In this document: in pieces, positions 8,006 through 16,647 of the stretch
How positions within the stretch are numbered: position 1 is the first letter of the stretch
Layout: each line of letters begins with the position of its first letter
Source: DASPKW01 sp038244055
Lineage (GTDB): Bacteria; Planctomycetota; Phycisphaerae; Tepidisphaerales; Tepidisphaeraceae
Assembly: GCA_038244055.1 (NCBI GenBank)
Contig: JBBRTW010000017.1
Coordinates: forward strand, 1 to 33,630
Direction: 5' to 3'
Length of the DNA stretch: 33,630 nucleotides
Notes under the pieces: generated by a model
Databases searched by the model: none
Seen by the model: the letters and a program-made list of their open reading frames with translations, nothing else
What the model was told of the DNA's origin: nothing
Position numbers and translations under genes: made by a program

Positions 8006-9277
8006 ATGAAGTTGGGTTACGTGATGACAGTCTTCCCCCACCAGGGACATCTGTGGTTCTGGCGGGAGGTCTCGTGGATGCGGCAATGGGAGGTGCCTTT
8101 GCATCTATTTGCCACGCGCCAGCCCGAAGCGCGGGACCGCGCCAAGCACGCGTGGGCCGAAAAGGCGGCGGCGGAAACGACTTATCTCTGGCCGATGGGT
8201 GTCGGCAGGATTCTGTGGGTTTTGCTGGCGAACTTTTTTCGCTCCCCGATTGGTTTTATTCGCAGTCTCTGGCTGGGGCTGACCATCAATGTGGATCGTT
8301 CGCAGCGGCCGCGCTGGAAGCATACATTGCCGCTGATCATTCCCGCCTGCCACCTGGCGTCTTTGATGCGCAAGCACGGCATTACCCATCTGCACACGCA
8401 CACGGCGGCCAAGGGCGCGATCATCTGCATGATGATCGCGCGGATGACCGGTGTGAAATGGAGCCTGATCGTCAACGCCCACCTCGAATGGTGGGGTGGG
8501 GCGATGGAGCAGAAGTTCAAAGAGGCGGAGCACACCTTTTTTGTCACGCAGTGGATGATCGAGCAGATGGAGCGGGAATACACTTCGATACCGCGCGACA
8601 AGTATTCGCTGGGGCGGGTGGGCGTCGACAGTCGCCGCTGGCGGCCGGACCCTTCGCGAAAAGTCGAGAATCCAGTGCCGGTGGTTCTGGCGGTGGGGCG
8701 GCTGGTTTCGAGCAAGAACCACAACCATAGCATCGAGGCGATCAAGATCCTCAAGGACCGGGGAATTCAAGCGAAATTGAAAATCGGCGGCGATGGCGAG
8801 GAGCGGAAGAATCTCGAGGCGCTGATCGCCAAACTGGATGTGGGAGATCGGGTGGAGATGCTCGGGAATTTGTCCGAAGAGCGCTACCTCGAGGAGATGA
8901 ACCGGGCGGATATCTTCGTGCTGGCCAGCCATGGGGAGCCGATGGGCGTGGTTTACATGGAAGCGCAGGCGATGGAGGTTCCCGCCATCGGCTGCAACGC
9001 GCTGGGGGCCAAGGAATTGATCGTTGATGGGGTGACTGGAATTCTGGTTCCGCCGGGCAGCCCGCCGGATATTGCGGCGGCGCTGATTAAACTGATCGAG
9101 GACCCGGAATTGCGCCGCCGGATGGGTAAAGCGGGCCGGCAGCATGTGCTGGCCAATTTCGACAGCAAAATCTGGGCGGCGCATCTCTATAAGTATCTTT
9201 ACCGCAACCTGCCGCCGGAATATCGTGCCCCGGCGGATGAATCATCTCCGGCTCCCGCGCACATCGCGACCGTTTGA
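8006..9277 (+). CDS. GT4-family glycosyltransferase
   Basis: The protein has 423 residues. The ATG at 8006 follows GAGGAG by 9 nt. It has the GT-B two-domain fold: an N-terminal acceptor domain, then VVLAVGRLVSSKN (about 226-238) and the donor domain with KIGGDGEE and the E-x7-E motif (Glu311, Glu319 in EPMGVVYMEA). GT4 enzymes transfer a sugar from an NDP-sugar with retention. First gene of a five-gene same-strand run; a role in building a surface or secreted glycan is inferred from the neighbours. Confidence 0.9.
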   Translation: MKLGYVMTVFPHQGHLWFWREVSWMRQWEVPLHLFATRQPEARDRAKHAWAEKAAAETTYLWPMGVGRILWVLLANFFRSPIGFIRSLWLGLTINVDRSQRPRWKHTLPLIIPACHLASLMRKHGITHLHTHTAAKGAIICMMIARMTGVKWSLIVNAHLEWWGGAMEQKFKEAEHTFFVTQWMIEQMEREYTSIPRDKYSLGRVGVDSRRWRPDPSRKVENPVPVVLAVGRLVSSKNHNHSIEAIKILKDRGIQAKLKIGGDGEERKNLEALIAKLDVGDRVEMLGNLSEERYLEEMNRADIFVLASHGEPMGVVYMEAQAMEVPAIGCNALGAKELIVDGVTGILVPPGSPPDIAAALIKLIEDPELRRRMGKAGRQHVLANFDSKIWAAHLYKYLYRNLPPEYRAPADESSPAPAHIATV

Positions 9278-9324
9278 TACGCCATCATTTGCAATAGAAC
9301 TGACCGAGGTAAGGAGTCCCTTTC

Positions 9325-10071
9325 ATGGACCATGTTCAACCCGCCAACTACGCCCCCAAACAGAGCTGGAAATGGCTGAGGCCGTTTATCCCCAAGCGAT
9401 TGCAGCCGGCCCTGCGGGGATTGCGCAAGCGATACCAGCGGATGTTCATGAAACTGGAAGAGCCGTACAAGTCAGTTTTTCCATATACCCAGTCCCACCC
9501 CGTCCGCCAGCAGAACCTGGTTCGGCTGGGCGATTTGATCGTCAAAGAGAACATCCCGGGACACATCGTCGAATGCGGTGTGCTCGATGGCGGGACGGCG
9601 GCGCTGATGGGATGGGCATCGCGCCAGGCCGAGCCGGCGCGGGAAATCCACCTGTTCGATGCCTGGGAGGGTCTGCCCGCAACCACCGTGGAAGATGGCG
9701 ATGAGGCCGCGGCCTGGACGGGCGAAGTCGTCGGCAGCCCGAATCGAGTGATCGCGATCATGAAAAAGCTGGGCATCGCCAAAGACCGGGTTAAAATTCA
9801 TCGGGGCTGGTTCGACCAGACCTTTCCGAAAGTGCAGGTTGCGCCCGTTGCGCTGGCGCACATCGATTGTGACTTTTACGAGCCGACGCGGCTATGTTTG
9901 GATAAGTGGTATCCGGTGCTGACGCCCGGCGGCATCATGCAGTTCGACGATTACGCGGCGTTTTCGGGGTGTCGCAAGGCCGTGGATGAGTTCCTCGCGG
10001 CCCACCCGGAGGTCAAGATGGAGACGACCGGAGAGTCGGCGCAGGCCTTCTTTTTCCGGAAGCCTCGTTAA
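9325..10071 (+). CDS. TylF/MycF-family O-methyltransferase
   Basis: The protein has 248 residues. AAGGAG lies about 9 nt before the ATG. The SAM-binding motif is VECGVLDGGTAAL (about 80-92). AHIDCDFYEPT (about 178-188) carries the acidic metal/substrate site of this family, and QFDDYAAFSG follows. TylF-type enzymes methylate sugar hydroxyls in macrolides; homologues in glycan clusters probably methylate saccharides. Here it lies 47 nt after a GT4 gene and 22 nt before a GT2 gene, so methylation of the same glycan is likely. Confidence 0.88.
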   Translation: MDHVQPANYAPKQSWKWLRPFIPKRLQPALRGLRKRYQRMFMKLEEPYKSVFPYTQSHPVRQQNLVRLGDLIVKENIPGHIVECGVLDGGTAALMGWASRQAEPAREIHLFDAWEGLPATTVEDGDEAAAWTGEVVGSPNRVIAIMKKLGIAKDRVKIHRGWFDQTFPKVQVAPVALAHIDCDFYEPTRLCLDKWYPVLTPGGIMQFDDYAAFSGCRKAVDEFLAAHPEVKMETTGESAQAFFFRKPR

Positions 10072-10093
10072 TTTCGTTGGATAGGAACCGCGG

Positions 10094-11209
10094 ATGAGGG
10101 AACAACTCGCTAGTGGGACGTCGGAGGCGGAGCGCCCCGTGCAGGCCCATCGGCTGGCATGGTCGCTGACCGTCTGCACCTATAAGCGCGAGAAGGTCCT
10201 GCCCCGATGCATTCGGTGCGCGATCGAATCGACGCGCCGGCCGAGCGAAGTGATTATCGTGGATGCCAGCCCTTACTGGCAGACCACGCGCGATGCGGTG
10301 CTGGCGGAGTTCGAGGCGGGCAATCCGGACATCAATTTCGTCTATGTGCAGGCGCGGCGGGCTTCGCTCACCGCCCAGCGCAACCAGGGCCTGGAGATGA
10401 CCTCGGGCGACATCGCCTTCATGCTGGACGATGATTCGCTGCTGTATCCGGATGCGGCCGAGCGGATCATGGAGGTCTTCGAAGCCGATGTCACGCACAG
10501 CCTGGTGTCGCTGACGCCGATGTTCGTGCCGGTGCCGCCGGATGCGGCCGAGCAGGCGGGCAAGGCCGATCAACCCGTCAAAGGGCACGGGGGCAAGGAT
10601 GAGTCCAAGTCCTCGTTCCTGCGCCGCTGGATGCGCAATTTTCTCTGGTCCAACAAGCAGCTCCTTCCGTACGATGGCCGGGATGCCAAACCGCCGCTGC
10701 CGGAGGCGATTCGGAATTTCGGCGTGATCCCCGCGCTTTTCAGCACCGGGTCGGCCTGTTTCCGGACGGCGGTGGTTCGCGAAGCGGGCTTCGAGGAGAT
10801 GCTCGAGCGTTACGCCGCGGGCGAAGACTGGGACATCTGCGAGCGCATCAAGCATCGCGGGCAGTTCGGCTTCGTTCCGGCGGCGCGGCAATGCCACCTG
10901 GTGGCGGCGGGCGGGCGTCTCTCGCAGGCGACGGTTTCGATGCTGACCTACTTCAACTTCCTGGCGCTGCATGTGGTCCATAGCACCGACCCGGCGCGCT
11001 CGCAGCGGCAGTATCGGCAGATGCTCTGGCGCAGGCTTCTCAGCGACACCTTATCGGACCTGGCCAAGCGGCGCTGGAAGCTTCCGCGGGCCCGCGGTGC
11101 CTGGCGGGCGCTGAAAATGATGCCGCGCTTCTTCGCCATGAGCCCGCAGGAATTACGAAAGTGGTATCCGCAATTCCAGCGTGAGATCATTGCCGCCGAT
11201 AACGGATAG
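10094..11209 (+). CDS. GT2-family glycosyltransferase
   Basis: The protein has 371 residues. The N-terminal GT-A fold begins at SLTVCTYKRE (about 25-34) and includes VIIVDASP and the nucleotide-sugar/metal motif MLDDDS (about 112-117). A later AAGEDWDICERIKHRG matches the acceptor-side ED motif. GT2 enzymes are inverting transferases using NDP-sugars. The ATG is preceded only by a weak GGAAC, so translation may depend on the upstream gene 22 nt away. No membrane segment is obvious. Confidence 0.87.
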   Translation: MREQLASGTSEAERPVQAHRLAWSLTVCTYKREKVLPRCIRCAIESTRRPSEVIIVDASPYWQTTRDAVLAEFEAGNPDINFVYVQARRASLTAQRNQGLEMTSGDIAFMLDDDSLLYPDAAERIMEVFEADVTHSLVSLTPMFVPVPPDAAEQAGKADQPVKGHGGKDESKSSFLRRWMRNFLWSNKQLLPYDGRDAKPPLPEAIRNFGVIPALFSTGSACFRTAVVREAGFEEMLERYAAGEDWDICERIKHRGQFGFVPAARQCHLVAAGGRLSQATVSMLTYFNFLALHVVHSTDPARSQRQYRQMLWRRLLSDTLSDLAKRRWKLPRARGAWRALKMMPRFFAMSPQELRKWYPQFQREIIAADNG

Positions 11210-11244
11210 TCTGGGGAATCACCGGAATCACCGATCGGCAAACG

Positions 11245-12672
11245 ATGCAGATGTCGCACTCACAATCCGCCGGGGTCTGGGCATCGGGCGGCGACGCGGC
11301 GGGTCTGCCCAGCGCCGAGCCGGCCGCCGACGCCCATGCGATAGGGTCGCGGCCTGGATCGCGGCGGCGAATCCGCGCGCTCCTGATCGCCGAAAGCTGC
11401 AATCCGGAGATGATCAGCGTTCCGCTGGTCGGCTACTCGCAGGCCCGGGAACTGGCGAAACTGGCGGATGTGCATGTGGTCACCCACTGGCGCAACGCCG
11501 ATGCCCTGACCAAGGCCGGCTGGCGCGAGGGCGAGCAGTTCAGTTGCATCGACACGGAGAAATTTTCCAGCCTGGCGTGGAAACTCGGCGAGGCCATCGC
11601 CGGCCGGGGCAAAGGGTGGACGCTGCAGGCCGCGCTGTATACGCCGACGTATTACTATTTCGAGCACCTGCTCTGGAAGGCGTTCGGCGCGCGGCTGGCG
11701 GCGGGGGAGTTCGACATCGTGCATCGGTTGACGCCGCTGAGCCCGACGGTTCCGAGCATCGTGGCGGCGCGGTGCAAGAAGATTGGCGTGCCGTTCGTAT
11801 TGGGGCCGCTCAATGGCGGGGTGCCGTGGCCGAAGGAATTCGATTCGGCGCGGCGGAAGGAAAAGGAGTGGCTGAGTTACGTTCGCGCGGCGTATCAGCT
11901 TCTGCCGGGATATCGCTCGATGCGGCGCGACTCGGCGGCGATTTTGATCGCCTCGCGCGATACCTGGCGGCAGATGCCGCGGCAGTATCTCAAGAACGCT
12001 TTTTACCTTCCGGAAAACGCGATCGATCCTTCGCGTTTTTCGCTGCGGCGCGAGCACAAGGCGGTCAAGCCGATCAAGGTGATTTTCCTGGGGCGGCTGG
12101 TGCCGTACAAAGGCCCGGACATGCTGATCGAAGCGGTTGCGCCGCTGGCCAGGGCGGGGGCGGTGACACTCGATATCATCGGCGACGGCCCGATGATGCC
12201 GGAGCTGAAGGAACTGGTGGCGAAGCTGGGCGTCGGCGAAGCCGTTCAGTTGCGCGGCTGGGTGGAGCATTCCCGCGTGCAGGAGTGGCTGGCCAAATCG
12301 GATGCGTTCGCGTTCCCCTCGGTGCGCGAGTTCGGCGGCGCGGTGGCGCTGGAGGCGATGGCGGTGGGGTGCGTGCCGATCGTGCTGGACTACGGGGGCC
12401 CGGCCGAGCTGGTGACGCCCAGAACGGGCTTCCTGGTGCCGATGGGCAATCGCGAGGCGATCATCAATAGTTTCCGCAGCGTGCTGGCGGAGCTGGCGGA
12501 GCATCCCGAGCAGATCGAATCGCGCAGCGCCAACGCGCTGCGGCGGGCGCGGGAGCAGTTCACCTGGGAAGAAAAGGCGCGGCGGACGATGGAGATTTAT
12601 CGGTGGGTGCTGGATCCGTCGCGGGAGCGGCCGAAGTTTGAGATGCCCGAGCCGGATTTGAGTGAGGGGTGA
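11245..12672 (+). CDS. GT4-family glycosyltransferase (second copy type)
   Basis: The protein has 475 residues. An N-terminal extension of about 40 residues rich in Ala and Gly precedes RRIRALLIAE. The donor domain shows VIFLGRLVPYKGPD, IIGDGPMMPEL and the E-x7-E motif in EFGGAVALEAMAVG. The start codon lacks a clear Shine-Dalgarno; a start nearer the fold cannot be excluded. It is not closely similar to the first GT4 gene in this run, so it probably adds a different residue. Confidence 0.87.
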   Translation: MQMSHSQSAGVWASGGDAAGLPSAEPAADAHAIGSRPGSRRRIRALLIAESCNPEMISVPLVGYSQARELAKLADVHVVTHWRNADALTKAGWREGEQFSCIDTEKFSSLAWKLGEAIAGRGKGWTLQAALYTPTYYYFEHLLWKAFGARLAAGEFDIVHRLTPLSPTVPSIVAARCKKIGVPFVLGPLNGGVPWPKEFDSARRKEKEWLSYVRAAYQLLPGYRSMRRDSAAILIASRDTWRQMPRQYLKNAFYLPENAIDPSRFSLRREHKAVKPIKVIFLGRLVPYKGPDMLIEAVAPLARAGAVTLDIIGDGPMMPELKELVAKLGVGEAVQLRGWVEHSRVQEWLAKSDAFAFPSVREFGGAVALEAMAVGCVPIVLDYGGPAELVTPRTGFLVPMGNREAIINSFRSVLAELAEHPEQIESRSANALRRAREQFTWEEKARRTMEIYRWVLDPSRERPKFEMPEPDLSEG

Positions 12673-12693
12673 GCACTGGGCGCAGGGGCTGAA

Positions 12694-14463
12694 GTGCCGC
12701 ACAATCGGGGGATGGATGCCACCGATGTCACCGTTCCCGCTGAAGGGCCGCGCGATGGCCGGACTTTGCGCGGTTCAAGTTTAATTCCAGCGGTGCTGGT
12801 GGCGCTGGTGACGGTGGTGGTGTTTGGGCGGGTGATGAATCAACCGTTCGGCCCGTTCGATGATGAGCCCAATCTTCTCAGGAACCCGTACCTGAATCCG
12901 CCGACCTTCACGGAGGACCGGGTGCTGTGGCTATGGACGCATCCGCACATGCATATGTGGCTGCCGGTGAGCTATACGGTGTGGGGAGCGATCGCCGCGA
13001 TCGACTATCGCGCCGATTCGCCCGCGCCCGGGCCAAACGATGACCCGACGATTTCGCCTCGCATGGCGGCGCGGCCATTCCATGAGGCGAATGTGCTGGC
13101 GCATGTGGCGGCGGCGCTGCTGGCGTTTGCGGTGTTGCGAAAGCTGATCGGCCAGCCCTGGCCGGCGGCGGCGGGGGCGCTGCTTTTTGCGGTGCATCCA
13201 CTGCAGACGGAGTCGGTGGCATGGGTGGCGGGCCTGCGCGATGTTCTGTCCGGCGCGTTTTCGCTGGGGGCGATCTGGGTGTATCTCGTGGCGACGGATG
13301 AGAAGGTGCCTGCGCGGCGCGGGCGGGGGGTTGCGCTTCATGCACTGGCTTTGCTGCTGTATGCGCTGGCGCTGCTTTCGAAGCCTTCGGTGATGGTGCT
13401 GCCGGCGCTGCTGGTTGCGATCGACCTGGTCATCCGTCGGCGGAGTGTGGCGGCGGTGGCGCGCTCGGTGTGGCCTTATGTGCTCATTGCCATCCCGGTG
13501 GCGGTGATCGCGCGGCTGGTGCATCCGGCGGTGAACGTGGCGACGCTTCCGCTCTACCATCGGCCTGCGCTGGCGGGGGCATCGGTGGCGTTCTACCTGG
13601 GGAAGCTGGTGTGGCCGGCGGATCTGGCGTTCGATTATGCGTGGCGGGCGACCGAGATCCCGCCGGCGCTGCTGTATGGGCTGGCGGTCATACCGCTGGC
13701 GCTGCTGGGGATGGCGGTTGTTTTCAGGCGACAAATGCCGGCGCTGCTGGCGGGGTTGTGCGTGTTCATCCTGGGACTCGCGCCGGTGCTGGGGTTGACG
13801 CCGTTCGCCTACCAGTTTCACACCACGGTTGCGGACCATTACGTTTACCTGGCAATGCTGGGGCCGGCGCTGATCGCGGCTGCGCTGCTGTCGCGGGCGC
13901 GAATCCCGCGCGGGGCGGCGATCGCGGCGGCGGGGGTGGTGCTGGCGGCGCTGGCGGTTCGGTCTTACATTCAGCTTGGATACTGGGATTCGCCAAGGGG
14001 TTTGCTGGAGCACACGATCGCGGTCTCGCCGCGCAGCTCGCTGGCGCATAACCAGTTGGGGCAGTGGAATCGATATCGGCGCGACCTGGCGGGCGCGGCG
14101 GCCGAGTTCGCGGTGGCGACGGAGGCGAACCCCTCGGAGACCAAGGCCCCGGTGAATCTCGTGGTCACGCTGGCGGAGATGGGGAAAAGCGATGAGGCCG
14201 TGAAGGCGGTGGGCGATGCGGTCGCGAGAATGGGTAACGATGACGCGGAAAGCGTGCGCCTGATGTCGGGGGCGCTCTACAACGCAGCGCTGGAGGCCTA
14301 CAACCAGGCGGTGGCGCGGCGGGATGTGGCCGAGCTTCGGCGGGCGCGGCGGGCGGTGGTGGAGTCGATCCGCCTGCGCGGCGACGGGAATTCCGCGCGC
14401 TTGCTGGAGCAACTCGATCGGATGCTTACGCCGGGGGCGCGGGAGGAAAAGGGGCGGCCGTGA
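12694..14463 (+). CDS. TMTC-like multi-pass membrane glycosyltransferase-type protein with C-terminal TPRs
   Basis: The protein is about 589 residues from a GTG start (AGGGG about 6 nt upstream); an ATG at 12712 is the alternative. The first loop has FGPFDDEPNLLRNPYL, and later HPLQTESVAWVAGLRDVLS and PFAYQFHTTVADHYVYLAMLG. These resemble the conserved segments of the TMTC/DUF1736 O-mannosyltransferase family and its bacterial relatives (GT-C fold). About ten hydrophobic segments span residues 28-425. A TPR-like region follows (about 440-540: NQLGQW, AAAEFAVATEANP, EMGKSDEAVKAV). A lipid-linked sugar donor is inferred. It ends the putative glycan operon. Confidence 0.8.
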   Translation: MPHNRGMDATDVTVPAEGPRDGRTLRGSSLIPAVLVALVTVVVFGRVMNQPFGPFDDEPNLLRNPYLNPPTFTEDRVLWLWTHPHMHMWLPVSYTVWGAIAAIDYRADSPAPGPNDDPTISPRMAARPFHEANVLAHVAAALLAFAVLRKLIGQPWPAAAGALLFAVHPLQTESVAWVAGLRDVLSGAFSLGAIWVYLVATDEKVPARRGRGVALHALALLLYALALLSKPSVMVLPALLVAIDLVIRRRSVAAVARSVWPYVLIAIPVAVIARLVHPAVNVATLPLYHRPALAGASVAFYLGKLVWPADLAFDYAWRATEIPPALLYGLAVIPLALLGMAVVFRRQMPALLAGLCVFILGLAPVLGLTPFAYQFHTTVADHYVYLAMLGPALIAAALLSRARIPRGAAIAAAGVVLAALAVRSYIQLGYWDSPRGLLEHTIAVSPRSSLAHNQLGQWNRYRRDLAGAAAEFAVATEANPSETKAPVNLVVTLAEMGKSDEAVKAVGDAVARMGNDDAESVRLMSGALYNAALEAYNQAVARRDVAELRRARRAVVESIRLRGDGNSARLLEQLDRMLTPGAREEKGRP

Positions 14464-14625
14464 GGGTGGCGCGGTCAATTTCACCACCTGTGCACACGGA
14501 AGACACGGAGAATTCAGGGGGATTCCAGTAGAAGATCGATGGATTCTGGTGTCGATGGCGTGGTCATCTACATGGGCGGCACGCTTGTGCCACCTTTGCG
14601 GCTTGGAGGGGCGGGCGGTCGGCCC

Positions 14626-14631
14626 TATACT
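14626..14631 (+). promoter_or_regulatory. Possible -10 box of nusB
   Basis: TATACT lies 9 bp before the ATG at 14641. A TTGGAG at 14603-14608 is 17 bp upstream. If used, the mRNA would begin within a few nucleotides of the ATG. The -35 match is weak. Confidence 0.35.
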
Positions 14632-14640
14632 CCGGGGCAG

Positions 14641-15243
14641 ATGTTGAACAGACGACAAGTTCGAGAACTGGCGATGCAGGCGCTATTTGTGTGGGATTCG
14701 CACAATGAGATGAGCCCGGAGGCGCTGCAGCGGCTTTCGGAGGATGCGCAGGCGGATGCGGATGTGCAGTCCTATGCGCGGATCATGGCGGAGGGGACGT
14801 GGGAGCAGCGCCAGACGATCGATGCGTGGGTGGAGCGGCTGGCGCCGCAGTGGCCGGTGCATCGGCAGCCGGGGGTGGACCGGAATCTGCTGCGTCTGGC
14901 GGTTTGGGAACTGACCAACACGGCCACGCCGCCGAAAGTGGTGATCGATGAGGCGATCGAGCTGGCCAAGCAATATTCAACGGAGAACAGCGGGGCGTTT
15001 GTGAATGGGGTGCTGGATTCGGTGTTGAAGGAGGTGGCGGCGCTGATGAGCGGGCCGGCGGGGGCGAGCGGGGGGATGGGTGATGAGGCGGCGGGCGAAA
15101 CTGGCGAGGGCACGGGTGAGGAATTGGAGGGGCCGCTGGTGGTTGATCGGACGGGGGAGGCTGTTACGGATGGGGTTGAAGGCAAAGCGGATGAGGCGAG
15201 CAAGGAAGCGGAAGCCGAAGAGGATACACTGGCGTGTGATTGA
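14641..15243 (+). CDS. nusB: Transcription antitermination factor NusB, with acidic C-terminal tail
   Basis: The protein has 200 residues from the ATG at 14641; the reading frame is open further upstream, but MLNRRQVRELAMQALF is the family N-terminus. The NusB core (residues 1-140) includes VDRNLLRLAVWEL, PPKVVIDEAIELAKQYSTENSGAFVNGVLDSV, the most conserved stretch. NusB binds NusE (S10) and boxA RNA in rRNA antitermination. An additional tail of about 60 residues is rich in Gly, Glu and Asp and looks disordered; it is absent from typical 130-160-residue NusB proteins. Confidence 0.93.
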   Translation: MLNRRQVRELAMQALFVWDSHNEMSPEALQRLSEDAQADADVQSYARIMAEGTWEQRQTIDAWVERLAPQWPVHRQPGVDRNLLRLAVWELTNTATPPKVVIDEAIELAKQYSTENSGAFVNGVLDSVLKEVAALMSGPAGASGGMGDEAAGETGEGTGEELEGPLVVDRTGEAVTDGVEGKADEASKEAEAEEDTLACD

Positions 15244-15309
15244 TCGCGGACAATGCTTTTTGAAACGGTTGAGGCGTCTTCAATGTTGAAGTCTGTCGGC
15301 GAAGAAAAC

Positions 15310-15347
15310 CCCTCACCCCCGCCCTCTCCCGAGTACAGGAGAGGGAG
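15310..15347. repeat. 38-bp hairpin repeat, copy 1
   Basis: A 38-bp sequence identical to 19252-19289. It contains a hairpin with 8-bp stem CCCTCTCC (15322-15329) and GGAGAGGG (15338-15345). It follows nusB and could slow or end transcription, but no T-run follows. Confidence 0.85.
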
Positions 15348-15370
15348 CAGAGTAACCACTGCCAACGAAG

Positions 15371-15489
15371 AACTAGCAACCAGCAACTAGCAACTAGCAA
15401 CTAACAACTAACAACCATCAACTAATAACTAGCAACTAGCAACTAGCAACTAGCAACTAGCAACTAACAACTAACAACTAACAACTAAC
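15371..15489. repeat. Heptamer tandem repeat, 17 units of AACTAGC/AACTAAC
   Basis: Exactly 17 in-phase 7-bp units fill 119 bp. Most are AACTAGC or AACTAAC; AACCAGC, AACCATC and AACTAAT occur once each. The array ends 10 bp before the ftsY start codon and occupies the place where its promoter and ribosome-binding site would lie. It is much lower in GC than its surroundings. Confidence 0.95.
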
Positions 15490-15499
15490 AACCCCCATC

Positions 15500-16435
15500 A
15501 TGTCGATTTTCGCCAAGGCATTTGACAAGCTCAAAGGAGCGCTGAAAAAGACGGCGCAGGTGTTCAACACCGACGTCCGGACGCTCTTCATCCCCGGGCG
15601 GCAGATCAACGAGGAGTTTCTCGTCGAGGTCGAAGAGAAGCTGCTGGCGGCCGATATCGGCGTGAAGAACGCCGAGAAAATCATCGCGGAAATGCGCGAG
15701 CGCTGGCGGCTGGGCAAGATCAAGAATCGCGACCATTGCAGGGAAATCGTCCGCGATGAAATGCTTCAAGGCTGGGCTCCGCCCGAGAGTCGCGCGCTGA
15801 AATTCGCGCCGGCCGGGCCGACGGTGATCCTGGTGGCGGGGGTGAATGGGGCGGGTAAGACGACTTCCATCGCCAAGCTGGCTTGGTTTTTGAAGAACGA
15901 GATGAAGAAGAAGGTGATGGTGTGCGCGGCCGACACCTTCCGGGCGGGGGCGGTGTATCAACTGACGATCTGGGCCGAGCGGTTGGGGGTGGAAATCATC
16001 AAGCACAAGCAGAACGCGGACCCGGGGGCGGTGGCGTACGATGCCTGCGAGGCGGCCAAGACGCGCGGGGCGGATGTGCTGATCGTGGACACGGCCGGCC
16101 GGCTGCCGACACAGGAGCACCTGATCCGCGAACTGGTGAAAATCCGCGATGTGGTGGCCAAGCGGATCGAGGGCGCGCCGCACGAATCGCTGCTGGTGCT
16201 GGATGCGACGACGGGGCAAAACGCGATCGTGCAGGCGAAGGTGTTCGGCAGCGCGATCAACGTGACGGGGATCTTCCTGGCCAAGCTGGATGGGACGGCC
16301 AAGGGCGGCGTGATCATGTCGATCCGGGATCAACTTGGGTATCCGGTGAAGTTCATCGGGCTGGGGGAGACGCCGGAGGATATCGCGGTGTTTGATCCGG
16401 AGGAGTATGTGACGGCGCTGCTGGGGGAGAAGTGA
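15500..16435 (+). CDS. ftsY: Signal recognition particle receptor FtsY
   Basis: The protein has 311 residues. The N domain helical bundle (1-95) is followed by the G domain with P-loop GVNGAGKTT (114-122), ADTFRAGA, DTAGR (197-201) and AKLDGTAKGG (261-270), then the closing helix with GLGETPEDIAVFDPEEYV. FtsY docks ribosome-SRP complexes at the inner membrane. It lacks the long acidic A domain of the E. coli protein, as many FtsY proteins do. No Shine-Dalgarno is visible before the ATG; the sequence there is the heptamer array. Confidence 0.96.
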   Translation: MSIFAKAFDKLKGALKKTAQVFNTDVRTLFIPGRQINEEFLVEVEEKLLAADIGVKNAEKIIAEMRERWRLGKIKNRDHCREIVRDEMLQGWAPPESRALKFAPAGPTVILVAGVNGAGKTTSIAKLAWFLKNEMKKKVMVCAADTFRAGAVYQLTIWAERLGVEIIKHKQNADPGAVAYDACEAAKTRGADVLIVDTAGRLPTQEHLIRELVKIRDVVAKRIEGAPHESLLVLDATTGQNAIVQAKVFGSAINVTGIFLAKLDGTAKGGVIMSIRDQLGYPVKFIGLGETPEDIAVFDPEEYVTALLGEK

Positions 16436-16481
16436 GCTTCCCTACGAATGGGGAGCGCGCCCGCCATTCGTGGGTAAGCTC
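16434..16481 (+). terminator. Stem-loop at the end of ftsY
   Basis: An 18-bp stem with two mismatches (16434-16451 and 16464-16481, GAGCTT...CGAATGG) and a 12-nt loop begins inside the ftsY stop codon. No T-run follows, so it may be a terminator without U-tract, an mRNA 3' stabiliser or a dispersed palindrome. Confidence 0.5.
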
Positions 16482-16647
16482 AGAACCTGGATCACCTCAC
16501 CGGCAAGGCGATTGCGAAATTCGCAAAGGGATCACTGGAAGAATGTTCTTTGCACGAGACAATTTGGCCTCAAACGCAACTGAGCGCGTCAGAAACATTT
16601 ATCGATTTGGTTCGTGAGTCCCTCGAAAAAATAGAAAGGAACCCCCC

